Of a stretch of 64,000 nt of DNA, positions 42,201-51,000 are shown piece by piece (within the stretch, counting starts at the first letter, position 1; each line of letters begins with the position of its first letter). This stretch comes from Candidatus Promineifilum breve (lineage in GTDB: Bacteria > Chloroflexota > Anaerolineae > Promineifilales > Promineifilaceae). The stretch covers positions 1,652,726 through 1,716,725 of the forward strand of contig NZ_LN890655.1 of assembly GCF_900066015.1 (NCBI RefSeq). The letters are read 5' to 3'. Under the pieces are notes generated by a model that saw only the letters and a list, made by a program, of their open reading frames with translations, was not told where the DNA came from and did not search any database. The position numbers and the translations under genes were made by a program.

Positions 42201-42593
42201 ACAACGCTGGGCAAGGCCGTCGTGCCCGGCCTGACGGCCCAGGACGAGGATGCCCTGGCCTTCACCCCCAGCGGCCTGGGCGGCGATACGGCCGGCGGCT
42301 GGTCGCTCTTCTTCCAGGGCGCCGACATTGGTCTGAGCGCGACCACCGAAGACGTGCGCGGCATGGTCATGGGCGCGGGCAATCAATTCTATCTGACCAG
42401 TGGCGGCGCATTCGAGATCGGCGACCTGAGCGGCCGCCCGACCGACGTCATTCGCTGCCATCTGATCGCAGGCGGGGCGGATACGAGTTGCTCGGCCGCG
42501 CCAACGGTGCATTGGTCGGGCGGCCAGAACGGCCTCGGCAACAAGGTGATCGACGGGTTGTGGATGATGCTCGCCACGGACGGCGGCTCTTAG
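39270..42593 (+). CDS. Giant secreted FG-GAP protein with Thr/Pro linkers
   Basis: A 1107-residue exported protein starting with GTG 39270, CGGAGG 5-6 nt upstream. Signal peptide about 1-37 ('LLGLLILAILLYVAGQAG'). Two FG-GAP/VCBS propeller regions (about 38-405 and 440-805) with calcium loops such as DIDGDGDQDIV, DVNGDGHLDIF and DMDGDGDSDVI. They are separated and followed by Thr/Pro linkers ('TATRTPTPTSTSS', 'SPTPTPTSN') that are probable O-glycosylation sites. The last 250 residues hold three copies of a unit with 'LFFDGSDVGL' (variant 'LFFQGADIGL'). It lacks the Leu-Pro tail of the InlB-type giants. A surface or released adhesive protein. Confidence 0.9.
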   Translation: MRKFATVWQRLLGLLILAILLYVAGQAGVGHDAQAQANWQHLSSADGDLPAPSGSNQQVVALVIDIDGNGADDFVIGARRNPGPALVWYRRQGANWTRTVIDSGSLPLEAGAAHHDIDGDGDQDIVAGANSQSNEIWWWENPHPIHASGANWTRRYIKNSGADKHHDMMFGNFDNDAAVEFVYWNQGANSLHMVDIPANPRATEPWGNPTTVFDGGGNTTEGLAQADVDGDGRSDIIGGGYWFSYNGGSNFTPHLIQTGPFMRVAAGQLIPGGRPEIVQIPGDADGPGRWFEWDGGDWVSHTLPVGDITHGHSLDLGDVNGDGHLDIFLAEMRFDDSRYEEARTLVLHGNSQGTFTVQTVATGYGHHESGLGDLDGDGDLDIVGKPFTWDTPRVDVWLNGGGGPVATATATPPNGTATRTPTPTSTSSSCSLGSIGSWSWTRHVIDPNKPGRATFAFTVDLDGDGRMDILTGKYWYRNPGQVNGTWARSLIGAPLEDTAAVYDFDGDGDLDVFGTTGPTLPTDDSHWSPFVWGRNNGGVFTILDNIDNTDLAVPANDPIQGVAVAQFHTGGPLEIAVTWDDTEKPNANPYGIQIFTVPTNPSTQTWARRKLSDLSTGEQLSAADLDDDADLDLFLGSVWLRNNHPTNSWTPFTIFDAGSSQASRHELTDIDGDGDLDAFIGYSHEPDVTRVMWYEQLNSPTASWEGHLITNLPRGDAESLDAFDMDGDGDSDVIVGEYNHSGSTDRPGSLFIYENLGQGANWATHEIYDGDSHYQASQAADIDGDGDQDIISKNWWHFRVLIYERVGCGGPPNGTATPTATPSRTPTATATPGPSPTPTPTSNTHSGDGHVYYISSTSAGKVGGVKFADEDVLQYDDDAGEWSLFFDGSDVGLSQNDVDAFHMRADGSLLLSLVNAATLVDVGPVDDSDLLIFAPTTLGANTAGTFALFFDGSDVGLTTSAEDIDGIMELPDGRVVITTLGKAVVPGLTAQDEDALAFTPSGLGGDTAGGWSLFFQGADIGLSATTEDVRGMVMGAGNQFYLTSGGAFEIGDLSGRPTDVIRCHLIAGGADTSCSAAPTVHWSGGQNGLGNKVIDGLWMMLATDGGS

Positions 42594-42640
42594 CCCTATT
42601 CGCCGCCGGGCGTTCGCCGCGGTGCGGCGGTGCAGAAAAT

Positions 42641-42727
42641 AATTTAACCACGGATTGACACGGATTAGACGAGTTTTCACGGCGATCCGTGTTCATTCGT
42701 CTAATCCGTGTCAATCCGTGGTGAATT
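42641..42727. repeat. Word-repeat hairpin (CACGGATT family)
   Basis: Arms 42641-42672 and 42697-42727 pair over about 31 bp with one or two differences and contain CACGGATTGA and CACGGATTAG words. It separates the plus-strand FG-GAP gene from the convergent sulfotransferase gene, whose stop codon is inside the right arm. Confidence 0.88.
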
Positions 42728-43556
42728 ATTCGCTGAAAAAGGATTCCCAGGGCGTGCCGCCGAACCCCTGTTTCAGTTCGGCATAATTCTCGATCTGCGA
42801 CGCCAGCGAGCGCCCCGGCCGCTTCTCCGTGCCGGGGTTCACGTCCTCGTAGGCCACGCCCAGGAAGGACTGGATGCGCCCCATCTCGGCGGCGTAGTCG
42901 CGGGTCAGGTCTTCGTAGATAACATCGATGAGCGGGCGGCCCTTCAGCAGGATGTCGTATTGCGCCTCGGCCGCGCGGGCGCTCTCGAAGAAGGCCAACG
43001 CCTCGGCCGGGTCCAGGCGGAGGGGTTTGTCGCCATTGGCGCTGTACTTGATGTACTCGCCCGATTCGCCGGCCTGCTGGCGCGACAGGTAGGTCTTCAG
43101 CAGGTTGCGCCGCTTCAGATGCAGCAGCTTCAGGTCGGGCAGGCCCAACAGGTAATCCCACACGGCCCGCCCCCAGGCCGTCTCGCGCGGCGCGTGGTGG
43201 TAGAAGATCTTGAAGCCCACCGCGCCGATGGCCGACGGGTATTTGCGAAAGACTTTGGTGCGCAGGAAGGCCGCCGGATCGTGGCGAAAGAGGGCCTCGC
43301 TGTGGCCGAACTCGTGGTAATGGCCGGGGTAGCGGTCGTCGTTCTTGACGATTTCGCCGTAGCCGATAATTTGGCTGTGGTTGTTCAGCGAGCGCAGCAG
43401 CAGCGTGGAGCCGGTGCGCGGGCTGCCGACGCAGACGAAACGGGTGTAATCGGCGGCCCCGACCAGCAGTCCGGCATCCTGGGCGCGGTGGCGCAGGTCG
43501 TTAAGGGTGCGCATCGTGGCGCGGGTCACGCGTTGGCGGACAGGGGATTGGGACAT
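42726..43556 (-). CDS. Sulfotransferase (last gene of the CDP-sugar cluster)
   Basis: About 276 residues from ATG 43556, 5 bp after the previous gene; the frame is open to 43595. 5'-PSB loop 'FVCVGSPRTGSTLLLRSL' near residue 35 binds the 5'-phosphosulfate of PAPS. A PSB 3'-like region with conserved Arg/Ser is expected around 'LLHLKRRNLLKTYLSRQQA' near 138. It transfers sulfate from PAPS to a hydroxyl, most likely a sugar given its place in the rfbF-SDR-methyltransferase operon. No membrane segment. Confidence 0.85.
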   Translation of the reverse strand: MSQSPVRQRVTRATMRTLNDLRHRAQDAGLLVGAADYTRFVCVGSPRTGSTLLLRSLNNHSQIIGYGEIVKNDDRYPGHYHEFGHSEALFRHDPAAFLRTKVFRKYPSAIGAVGFKIFYHHAPRETAWGRAVWDYLLGLPDLKLLHLKRRNLLKTYLSRQQAGESGEYIKYSANGDKPLRLDPAEALAFFESARAAEAQYDILLKGRPLIDVIYEDLTRDYAAEMGRIQSFLGVAYEDVNPGTEKRPGRSLASQIENYAELKQGFGGTPWESFFSE

Positions 43557-43561
43557 CGTCA

Positions 43562-44536
43562 TTACCCCGGTTCGGCTATGCGAACGGCCGACCATTTGCG
43601 GCGGAAGGCGGCGATCTCGTCGGGCGAGTAGAAGCGCTGGGCCAGACGCGAGGCGTACATGCGATCCAGATAGGCCGGCGGCAAGGCGATCTCGCGCCGG
43701 AACGCGGCGTAGATGTCGGCGTACTCCTTGTCGTCGGCCACGTTGCTCTCCTGGAGCACGAAATTCTCCAGCCCCAGGAAGTCACCGATGGCCGCGGCGG
43801 CACACTGGTTCATCATCTCCAGCTTCAGCAGAAGCACGTCGGCGAACTCGTTGCGATAGATGGCGTAGCCGCGCGCCGGGTCGAACGGCTCGGCGAACAC
43901 GTCGATGCCATAGACGGCCTTCACTTCCATGTCCAGCCACGTATCGGGCACGTCATGGGTGTAGTGGTCGAGGAAGTAGCGCTCCACGGCCGCCAGACAA
44001 TCGGCCGTCGGCGGGTTGCATTGCGCCTTCAGCTCGGCCGGCCACCAGCGATAGTTGTGGAACAGGCCCGACAGGTTGGTCGCCAGCGGGTCGCGGACGA
44101 TGGTGATGGCCTTGACCCGGCCGCCATTGGCCCGCAGCCGCTTCAACTCCTTGTTCAGAAGGCGATTGCGCAGATAGCCCGCCCGCCCCTTGCGGCTCAG
44201 CTTTTCCCAGCCGCCGGCCCGACCGATCGCCAGTTGCTCGGCGAAGGCGATGCCCTCGTCACTGAGAAAATGGGGCTGGTACATGGTCATCGTGCGCTTG
44301 ATGCCCCGCGCCTTGAGCGACGCGGCCACCGAGGTCGAGCCGACCTTGCCCATGGTGTGGACGAGCAGCAGCGGCTTGCCCCGCGCGATCTGCCGGGCGG
44401 CGCGCTGCTGCACGTAGCGGTCTTCGCCGATGACGGAGATGATGAAGCGTTTGCCGGTGGCCCGCAGCTTGGGGGCGCGCTTGCGGCGGCGCTTGGGGCC
44501 GGGGCGCGCTCCGGCGGGCGATGGGGTCGTGGTCAT
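43562..44536 (-). CDS. Putative sulfotransferase
   Basis: About 324 residues from ATG 44536; a TTG at 44557 is the longer alternative. After a basic N-terminus (residues 8-25, rich in Arg/Lys) comes 'KPLLLVHTMGKVGSTSVAA', a PAPS 5'-phosphosulfate loop of the type seen in capsule/exopolysaccharide sulfotransferases, and later 'VKAITIVRDPLATNLSGLF' near 152, the 3'-phosphate-binding Arg/Ser motif. 13 bp after the methyltransferase gene. Probably acts on the same glycan as the neighbouring sulfotransferase, at another position. Confidence 0.78.
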   Translation of the reverse strand: MTTTPSPAGARPGPKRRRKRAPKLRATGKRFIISVIGEDRYVQQRAARQIARGKPLLLVHTMGKVGSTSVAASLKARGIKRTMTMYQPHFLSDEGIAFAEQLAIGRAGGWEKLSRKGRAGYLRNRLLNKELKRLRANGGRVKAITIVRDPLATNLSGLFHNYRWWPAELKAQCNPPTADCLAAVERYFLDHYTHDVPDTWLDMEVKAVYGIDVFAEPFDPARGYAIYRNEFADVLLLKLEMMNQCAAAAIGDFLGLENFVLQESNVADDKEYADIYAAFRREIALPPAYLDRMYASRLAQRFYSPDEIAAFRRKWSAVRIAEPG

Positions 44537-44549
44537 GCCGTTCTGTGCC

Positions 44550-45785
44550 TCAGACAATGCGCGGCTCGGGGATGGGGATGATGAACCGCCCGCCCGCCTC
44601 GCGATAGGCCGACTGCTGGCGCATGATCTCCTCGGCGAAGTTCCAGGCCAGGATGAGCACGTAGTCGGGCTGGTCTTCCAGCAGCTTCTCCACCGGGTAG
44701 ATGGGCAGATGGTTGCCGCCCATGTAGCGGCCGTGCTTGTACTTGTTCAGATCGACCACGTAATCCACCAGCGTCCCGTCGATCTGGCAATAGGCCAGCA
44801 TCGTCGTGGCCTTGGCCGCCGCGCCATAGGCGGCGATGCGGCAGCCCTGGGCCTTCAGGTCGCGCAGGATCGCCAGCAGGTTCGTCTTGACGGCGGCCAC
44901 GCGGTCGGCGAAGTCGCGGTAGTAGTCGATGCTATCGACCTGACGCTCGCGCTCCGTCGCCAGCAGGTCGCGCACGACCGGGCTGACGTTCTCGCGCGGC
45001 TCCACGAACAGGCGCAATGAGCCGCCGTGGATCTTGGTGCGCTTCACATCGTTGAGGTACAGGCCGTGCTGCCGGAACAGCTTGTCGAGGGCGGTAATCG
45101 AGAAGTAGCACAGGTGCTGGTGGTAGATGGTATCGAACTCGACGTGATCGACCAGATCGACGACGTAGGGGCACTCGATGACGGCCAGCCCTTCGGGCTT
45201 GAGCACGGTCTTGATGCCGGACACAAAGCCGTTGAGATCGGGCACGTGGGCCAGCACGTTGTTCGCCAGGAAGACGTCGGCCGCCTTGCCCTCAGCCACC
45301 AGGCGGCGGGCCAGGTCGTGAGTGAAGAAGGTGATCATCGTGGGGATACCCGCTTCCTGGGCGGCCGTGGCCGGGGCCACCGACGGGTCGATGCCCAGCA
45401 CGGGGATGCCCCGCTCGGCGAAGTTCTTGAGCAGGTAGCCGTCGTTGCTGGCGGCTTCCATGACCAGGCTGCCGGGGCCGAGCGGCCGGGTGTCCATGAT
45501 GTACTCGGCGCTCTCGCGGAAGTGCTTCAGCAGCGAGGGGGACACGGACGAGAAGTAGGGATACTCGGCGTAGAACAGGATCTCCGGGTTCACCGTCTCG
45601 CGTATCTGGGCCAGCGACGAATCGGGGCAGAAGGCGAGGGTCAGCGGGGCTATGAGGGCCGGCTCATCGAGCTGGTCGGCGCGCAGCAGCCGGTCGGCCA
45701 GCGGCGTCTCGCCAAAGGCGATGATCGTTTCCAGGTTGGGCGAGCCGGTAATCCGGTCGCCGGTTTCGTTCTTGTAGATTGACAT
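44550..45785 (-). CDS. SAM-dependent C-methyltransferase (NovU/TylCIII-like)
   Basis: About 411 residues from ATG 45785. Three-part architecture of nucleotide-sugar C-methyltransferases: N-terminal domain (1-75), SAM domain with '[20 protein letters not shown]' near 104 and '[19 protein letters not shown]' near 165, the catalytic 'YHQHLCYFS' near 216, and the C-terminal '[20 protein letters not shown]' domain near 308. In relatives the N-terminal domain binds zinc through two C-x2-C pairs. Here 'RITGSPNLE' has none and 'FCPDSSL' keeps one Cys, so the zinc site is lost. Likely adds a branch methyl to a CDP-keto sugar. Confidence 0.87.
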   Translation of the reverse strand: MSIYKNETGDRITGSPNLETIIAFGETPLADRLLRADQLDEPALIAPLTLAFCPDSSLAQIRETVNPEILFYAEYPYFSSVSPSLLKHFRESAEYIMDTRPLGPGSLVMEAASNDGYLLKNFAERGIPVLGIDPSVAPATAAQEAGIPTMITFFTHDLARRLVAEGKAADVFLANNVLAHVPDLNGFVSGIKTVLKPEGLAVIECPYVVDLVDHVEFDTIYHQHLCYFSITALDKLFRQHGLYLNDVKRTKIHGGSLRLFVEPRENVSPVVRDLLATERERQVDSIDYYRDFADRVAAVKTNLLAILRDLKAQGCRIAAYGAAAKATTMLAYCQIDGTLVDYVVDLNKYKHGRYMGGNHLPIYPVEKLLEDQPDYVLILAWNFAEEIMRQQSAYREAGGRFIIPIPEPRIV

Positions 45786-45810
45786 GGTTTGTCTCATAGG
45801 GGGAAGAATA

Positions 45811-45922
45811 AGAATCCACGGATTACACAGATTTCGCAGATTTAAGAAAGTGGTCAGTGGTCAGTGGTCAGTGAACTGTCCACTGACCACTATCTGTGAA
45901 ATCTGTGTAATCTGTGGTTTCT
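45811..45922. repeat. Nested double word-repeat hairpin
   Basis: The outer stem (45811-45840 with 45893-45922) is made of GGATTACACAGATTTCGCAGA-type words. The inner stem (45849-45865 with 45875-45891) is made of AGTGGTC words, three and a half copies on the left. The inner words match the hairpin at 18298, the outer ones those at 6550 and 34939. Located between the SDR and methyltransferase genes of one operon. Confidence 0.9.
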
Positions 45923-45930
45923 CTTTCTTC

Positions 45931-46971
45931 TTATACAGGGACGGCCGTGCGCCAGCGCAGGCGGTCATCGAGGCGGCCGTCGGCCATGAGCATCTTGATG
46001 TGGTCGATGCGCCGGTAGCGCGGCCCCTCGAAATCGTCGAGTTGCAGGCCGACCTTCTGGTACGCCTCGTATAGCTGTTGCGCGCCGCGGCGGGCCGTCC
46101 ACTGGGGCTTGTATTCGGGCAATACGCGGGCGATCTTGCTGCTGTCGACGCGATAGTTGCGCTTGTCGGGGCTGGCCCCCTCGGCGAATTCGACCCGGCT
46201 GTTGGGCACGACTTCGGCCACGATCTCGGCCAGCTCGCGGATGCGATAGTTTTCCTCGGGGCGGCCGACGTTGAACGCCTCGTTGTGGATCAACTCGCGC
46301 GGGGCGTGGAGCGCGGCCACGAAGGCCAGGGCCATATCCTCGATGTGGACGACCGGCCGCCAGGGCGTGCCGTCGCTCTTCAGATAGACCAGCCCGGTGG
46401 TATAGGCCCAGGCGGTCAGGTTGTTGATGACCAGATCGAAGCGCAGCCGCGGCGACACGCCGTAGGCCGTGGCGCTACGCAGGAAGGTCGGGCTGAAGCG
46501 GTCGTCGGCCAGCTTAGCCACGTCCTGCTCCACCATCACCTTCGATTTGCCGTAGGGCGTCACCGGGTTGAAGGCCGATTCCTCGGTCAGGTAATCATCG
46601 ACGCCCGCGCCGTAGTTGCTGCACGACGAGGAGAAGACGTAACGCTCGACGCCCAACTCTTTGGCGATCTCGGCCAGCCGCACCGAGGCCTGGTGGTTGA
46701 TCTCGTAGGTCAACCCCGGGTTCAGATCGCCCAATGGATCGTTGGACAGGCCGGCCAGATGCAGGATGGCGTCGAAGCCGTCAACGTCGGCGTGAGTAAC
46801 GTCGCGCACGTCCTTGTTGATGGCCGGGATGGCGGGCGCGTCCTCCTCGCCGAAGGTGGCCGCCTGATAGAGATTGGAATCGAGGCCGACGACGTCGTGG
46901 CCCGCTTGTAGAAGCATGGGCACGAGCACCGTGCCCACGTAGCCGTTATGACCAGTCACTAGTACGCGCAT
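45931..46971 (-). CDS. NAD-dependent epimerase/dehydratase (extended SDR)
   Basis: A 346-residue nucleotide-sugar SDR. NAD motif 'VLVTGHNGYVGTVLVPML', 'AILHLAGLSNDPLGDLNP' near 65, catalytic Ser in 'YVFSSSCSNYGAGVDD' near 110 and the Y-x3-K in 'PYGKSKVMVEQD' near 142. The 'SSSCSNYG' and 'RLRFDLVINNLTAW' patterns are those of a subgroup often found with rfbF and C-methyltransferases in CDP-deoxysugar clusters. Whether it acts as dehydratase, epimerase or 4-reductase is open. The upstream gap to rfbF holds three tandem hairpins. Confidence 0.88.
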   Translation of the reverse strand: MRVLVTGHNGYVGTVLVPMLLQAGHDVVGLDSNLYQAATFGEEDAPAIPAINKDVRDVTHADVDGFDAILHLAGLSNDPLGDLNPGLTYEINHQASVRLAEIAKELGVERYVFSSSCSNYGAGVDDYLTEESAFNPVTPYGKSKVMVEQDVAKLADDRFSPTFLRSATAYGVSPRLRFDLVINNLTAWAYTTGLVYLKSDGTPWRPVVHIEDMALAFVAALHAPRELIHNEAFNVGRPEENYRIRELAEIVAEVVPNSRVEFAEGASPDKRNYRVDSSKIARVLPEYKPQWTARRGAQQLYEAYQKVGLQLDDFEGPRYRRIDHIKMLMADGRLDDRLRWRTAVPV

Positions 46972-46994
46972 TGTTGTTCTATTCCTTGTTTGTA

Positions 46995-47106
46995 GGGCGG
47001 GTTGGCAACCCGCCCCTTGCTACATCGATCACATCATCTGGGCGGGTTGGCAACCCGCCCCTTGCTACATCGATCACATCATCTGGGCGGGTTACCAACC
47101 CGCCCT
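46995..47106. repeat. 45-bp tandem repeat of GC-rich hairpins
   Basis: Two full 45-bp units and a partial third, starting at 46995, 47040 and 47085. Each begins with the hairpin GGGCGGGTTGGCAACCCGCCC and has a 23-bp spacer CTTGCTACATCGATCACATCATC. The third hairpin has ACC for GGC in the loop. The outer ends TGTAGGGCGGG and CCCGCCCTACA are also complementary. Between rfbF and the SDR gene. Confidence 0.92.
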
Positions 47107-47130
47107 ACAAAACGGTTCCGGGAGCCGCCG

Positions 47131-47901
47131 TTACCAAGTCTTCCACGGCGCTTCGCCGCTATCCCACAGCTTTTCCAGCACGAACTTGTCGCGCCGGGTG
47201 TCCATGCACTGCCAGAAGCCGTCGTGCTTGTAGGCCATCAGTTCGCCCTCGGCGGCCAACCGCTCCAGCGGCCCTTTCTCGAACTGGGTATCGTCGCCGT
47301 CGATGTAGTCGAACACCTGCGGCTCGACGACGAAGAACGCGCCGTTGATCCAGCCCTCGGCCGTCTGCGGCTTCTCGGTGAATTCGCGGATGCGGTCGCC
47401 GTCGAACTCCATGTGGCCGTAGCGGGCGGGCGGGCGCACGGCGGTCATGGTGATGAGCCGGCCGTGGTGGCGATGGAAGGCCAGCAGCCGCGCCAGATCG
47501 ACGGTCGATACGCCGTCGCCCCAGGTCAGCATGAAGGTCTTGTCGCCCATGTAGGGTTGCAGGCGCTTGATACGGCCGCCGGTCATGGTGTGCAGGCCGG
47601 TGTCGATCAGCTCCACCGTCCAATCCTGGATGCCGTCGGTGTCGTGCAAATCGACGCGCCCGGCCTTCAGGTTGATGGTCAGGTTGCTGTTGAGCGAACA
47701 GTAATCGACCATGTAACGCTTGATCACCTCGCCCTTGTAGCCCAGGGCGATCACGAATTCGTTATAGCCATAGCAGGAATAGTGCATCATGATGTGCCAC
47801 AGAATCGGGCGGCCACCAATCTCCACCATCGGCTTGGGCTTGATCTCCGTCTCTTCGGCCAGTCGGGTGCCATGCCCGCCGGCCAAAATGCCTACTTTCA
47901 T
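47131..47901 (-). CDS. rfbF: Glucose-1-phosphate cytidylyltransferase
   Basis: Makes CDP-glucose from CTP and glucose-1-phosphate, first step to CDP-linked deoxysugars. 256 residues, full length. Motifs: 'KVGILAGGHGTRLAEETEIKPKPMVEIGG' (split) at the N-terminus with the nucleotide signature G-G-x-G-T-R-L and Lys, 'VIALGYKGEVIKRYM' near 50, 'LTWGDGVSTVDL' near 125 with the metal Asp, and the C-terminal 'GFWQCMDTRRDKFVLEKLW'. It heads the five-gene minus-strand cluster rfbF-SDR-methyltransferase-two sulfotransferases. The next enzyme, CDP-glucose 4,6-dehydratase, is not seen in the window. Confidence 0.95.
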   Translation of the reverse strand: MKVGILAGGHGTRLAEETEIKPKPMVEIGGRPILWHIMMHYSCYGYNEFVIALGYKGEVIKRYMVDYCSLNSNLTINLKAGRVDLHDTDGIQDWTVELIDTGLHTMTGGRIKRLQPYMGDKTFMLTWGDGVSTVDLARLLAFHRHHGRLITMTAVRPPARYGHMEFDGDRIREFTEKPQTAEGWINGAFFVVEPQVFDYIDGDDTQFEKGPLERLAAEGELMAYKHDGFWQCMDTRRDKFVLEKLWDSGEAPWKTW

Positions 47902-47940
47902 ACGATGTCAACTCCTTGGACAGAATTCAGAACCCGGTGG

Positions 47941-47982
47941 CGTTGGGGGAGATGGCCGGCCACTCCGGCCATCTCCCCAACG
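47941..47982 (-). terminator. Hairpin after giant protein 2
   Basis: CGTTGGGGGAGATGGCCGG pairs with CCGGCCATCTCCCCAACG with a single bulged G and a 5-nt loop. It lies 47 bp after the stop of the giant gene and 40 bp before rfbF, so it could insulate rfbF from the giant gene's transcript. Confidence 0.75.
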
Positions 47983-48028
47983 CGGGTAACTCTCTATCTT
48001 ACCGATCCGCCGGGCAACCGGCGAATGA

Positions 48029-51000
48029 TCAACCGCCCATGACGACCGGCAAGGCGATGGCCGTGCCGCCGACGGTGATGGTCACCGTCACGCTGCCCTG
48101 GCCGCCGCTGATGTCGGTGGCGATGAAGGTGACGGTGTACTCGCCGATGTCGATGAGGCCGGGCAACCAATTGAAGGAAGCCGTGCCGTCGCCGTTGTCC
48201 TCGAAGCTTGCGCCGGGGGGCAAGCCCTCAGCCGTCAGGGTGAGAGCTTCGCCGCCGCTGTCGGTGGCGTTCACTTCGAAGCTGACCAGTTCGCCAACGA
48301 GAACCTTCTGGTCAGCGATGGGATCGACCACCGGTGGCGGATTGCTGGTGAAGGTCGCCGTCACTACGGTATCCTGCTCGATGGTGAAGTTCAGCGGGTT
48401 CTCGGCCCCGCTCAGGTCGCCGCTCCAGCCGGTGAAGTAGTTGTTCGTCGCCGGCACGGCCCGCAGGGTGATGTCGTCGCCGCAGGTGTACTCGTTCAGA
48501 TCGGGCATGATAGTGACGGTGCCGGGGCCGACCTCATTGACCGTCAGCGTGTAGACGTTGACTTCAAAGGTGGCCGTCACGTCGATATCGTCGGTGATGG
48601 TGAGGATTTCGACCGGGTTGCTGCCGCTCAGCGCGCCCCCCCAGCCGGTGAACGACCAGCACGTGCCGCCGTCCACGGTCAGGGTGACCATATCGCCGTA
48701 AAGATAGTAGTCCTTCTCCGGCGCCTGTATGACCTGACCGCCGCCGACGACGGTGACGTTGAGGTCGTAATGAATCTGGTCGAAGGTGGCCGTCACCACG
48801 GTGTCGCCGGTGATGGTCACTTCGGTTGACAGTTCGGTCCCCGTCGCGCCGCCGCTCCAGCCGCTGAAATTCCAGCCGGGATTAGGCGCGGCCGTCAGCG
48901 TCACTTCGTCGCCGTAGAGATAGGTCGTCTGCGAGGGCGACTGGCTGACCGTGCCGCCGACGCCGACGCCGTTGTTGACCAGATTGACATCCAGCGTGTA
49001 ATGCTCCTGCTCGAAGTGGGCGATGACGGTCTCCGTCTGGCGCATGGTCAGCGAGACAGTGGGCGATGTGCTGTTGACGCCGCCGGTCCATTCCACGAAG
49101 CGCCAGCCCGGCTCGGCCTCGGCCGTCAATTGCACCACTTCGTCGTAGAGGTAGGTCGGCTGGTCGGGCGATTTGGTCACGGTGTTGCCCGCGCCGCCGA
49201 CGCCGTCGTTCTCGATGACCACGTTGAGCAGGTATTGATCCTGGGTGAACGTGGCCGTGACGTACTTGGGCGCGTCGATAGTGACGGCCGCCGTGGGCGA
49301 TACGCTGGTCACGTCGCCGCCCCATTCAATGAATGACCAGCCGGGAATCGTCGTCGCGCTGAGGATGACTTCCTCGCCGCAGACGTACTTAGCCTTGTCG
49401 GGCAGCTTGGTGACCGTGCCGGTGCCTACCTGGGTAACGTTGACGACCATCGGCGCGCCGTCTTCGGGGACGATGGGCAGAGCCGAATTGAAGAAGTAAT
49501 CGATGACCGATTTGAAGGCCGGTTGCGTGCCGCCCGCGCCGGAGTTGCCGGCGTAGAAGCCGATCTTCAGCGGGGTCATCGCCAGCGTATAGGGCGCGCC
49601 GGGCGGCTTCTTCCACTGGTTCACGTCGTAGTAGAACCAGTTGAAGCTGTCGCCGGTGCGGGTGACCTTCATCAGCGTAATTTGCTTGTCGGCCGGGATG
49701 GTGAAGGAGAAGTTCTTCAACACGACGCCATCTTTCACGAATCGGGCGTAGACGAGGCGGCCGGCGGCGGCGTTCTCGAAGGCGATGCGGGCATAGGTGT
49801 CGGCATCTTCCTCAACCAGGATGCCCTGGAACTGGCCCAGCGCGTCAACGTTGGTATCGAACTTGACCTCGACCGAGAAATCCGCATTGCTCGCGGTCTG
49901 CATGATGCGCGGCGGGCCGCCGGTCGTCCAGTCGTGGGACGCGCCGCCGGGCACGTTGATCTCGGCCTGTTCGCCGTTCATAAAGAGCGACACGCCGCCG
50001 GTCAGCGCGTAGGTTTGCCACAGCGAACCGTTGAGCAGGCAGGCGTTGAAGTCGTCGGACAGCAATTCGCCGAACTGGAGCGTGGTGAACGTTTCGTCGC
50101 CACTCTGGCCGGTGTTGCCCTGTTCGTCCTGGCCCTTCACGCGGAAGTGATAGAGCGTGTCGGGTTGCAGGCCGCGGATTTCGGCGGTGTGGGCCGTCTT
50201 CAGCGTGTCGTCCTGGAATGAACCCAATTCGTAGTTCTGGGTCTTGCCATAGTCGACGCGGCTGGTGGCCGGCTCGTCGGTGTTCCAGCTGATGTTGGCG
50301 CCGTTGGGCAGCGGCGTCACGTTGATGTTGCTGATGGTCGGCGGCGTCGTGTCGGGCGCGGCCGTGGTGAACTTGTAGGTCACCGTCTGCATGCAGTTGC
50401 CTTTCAGGTCGCAGGCGTCGATGGTGACGTTATATTCGGTGCTGAAGGCCAGATTGCCCTGGGGCTTATAGGTGAGCAGATAGTCGCCCATCACGCCGCC
50501 CAGCTTGGCCTTGTTGGTCACGTCATCGCCGTTGACGGTCATGTTCACGGTCGTCCAGTCCACGCCGAAGAGGTCATCGCCCACGTGGGCCACAATCGAC
50601 GACTTCACGTCGACGTTGGTGGCGTTGGGCAGCGGGTTCTGGCCGCTGACGTGGGGCGGCGCGTTGTCGACCACTGCGCCGCTATTGCGCAGCACGAACA
50701 TCGGCCCCGGATATTCGATGAAAGCGCCGATGCCGCCGGCATACAGGAAGGTGATGCGATTGAGGCCGGGTATCAGCGGCGTCTTGTTAAACGACTTGAT
50801 GCCCAGCGACCAATCATTCACGCCGACCGTCGTCGGGCTGCCGCCGTTGATGGCGAAATCGGGATTGCGCCAAAACGCGCCGACCAGATAGGCCTGGTTG
50901 AAGCCGGTCGTCACCGTGGGCGGCATCGTGAAGTTATATTCGACCAGGTCGGGCCGCGAACCGTCCATGTGCAACCCGTAGTCGCTGAAGTCGTGGATGA

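Noticed and set aside
45931-46971. CDP-glucose 4,6-dehydratase (RfbG)
   Set aside because: The SDR has a Cys-rich SSSCSNYG active-site strand and lacks the pattern I expect for RfbG, so I left the reaction open.
46995-47106. CRISPR-like array
   Set aside because: Spacers between the hairpins are identical, the repeat is only 45 bp with two and a half units, and no cas gene is near.
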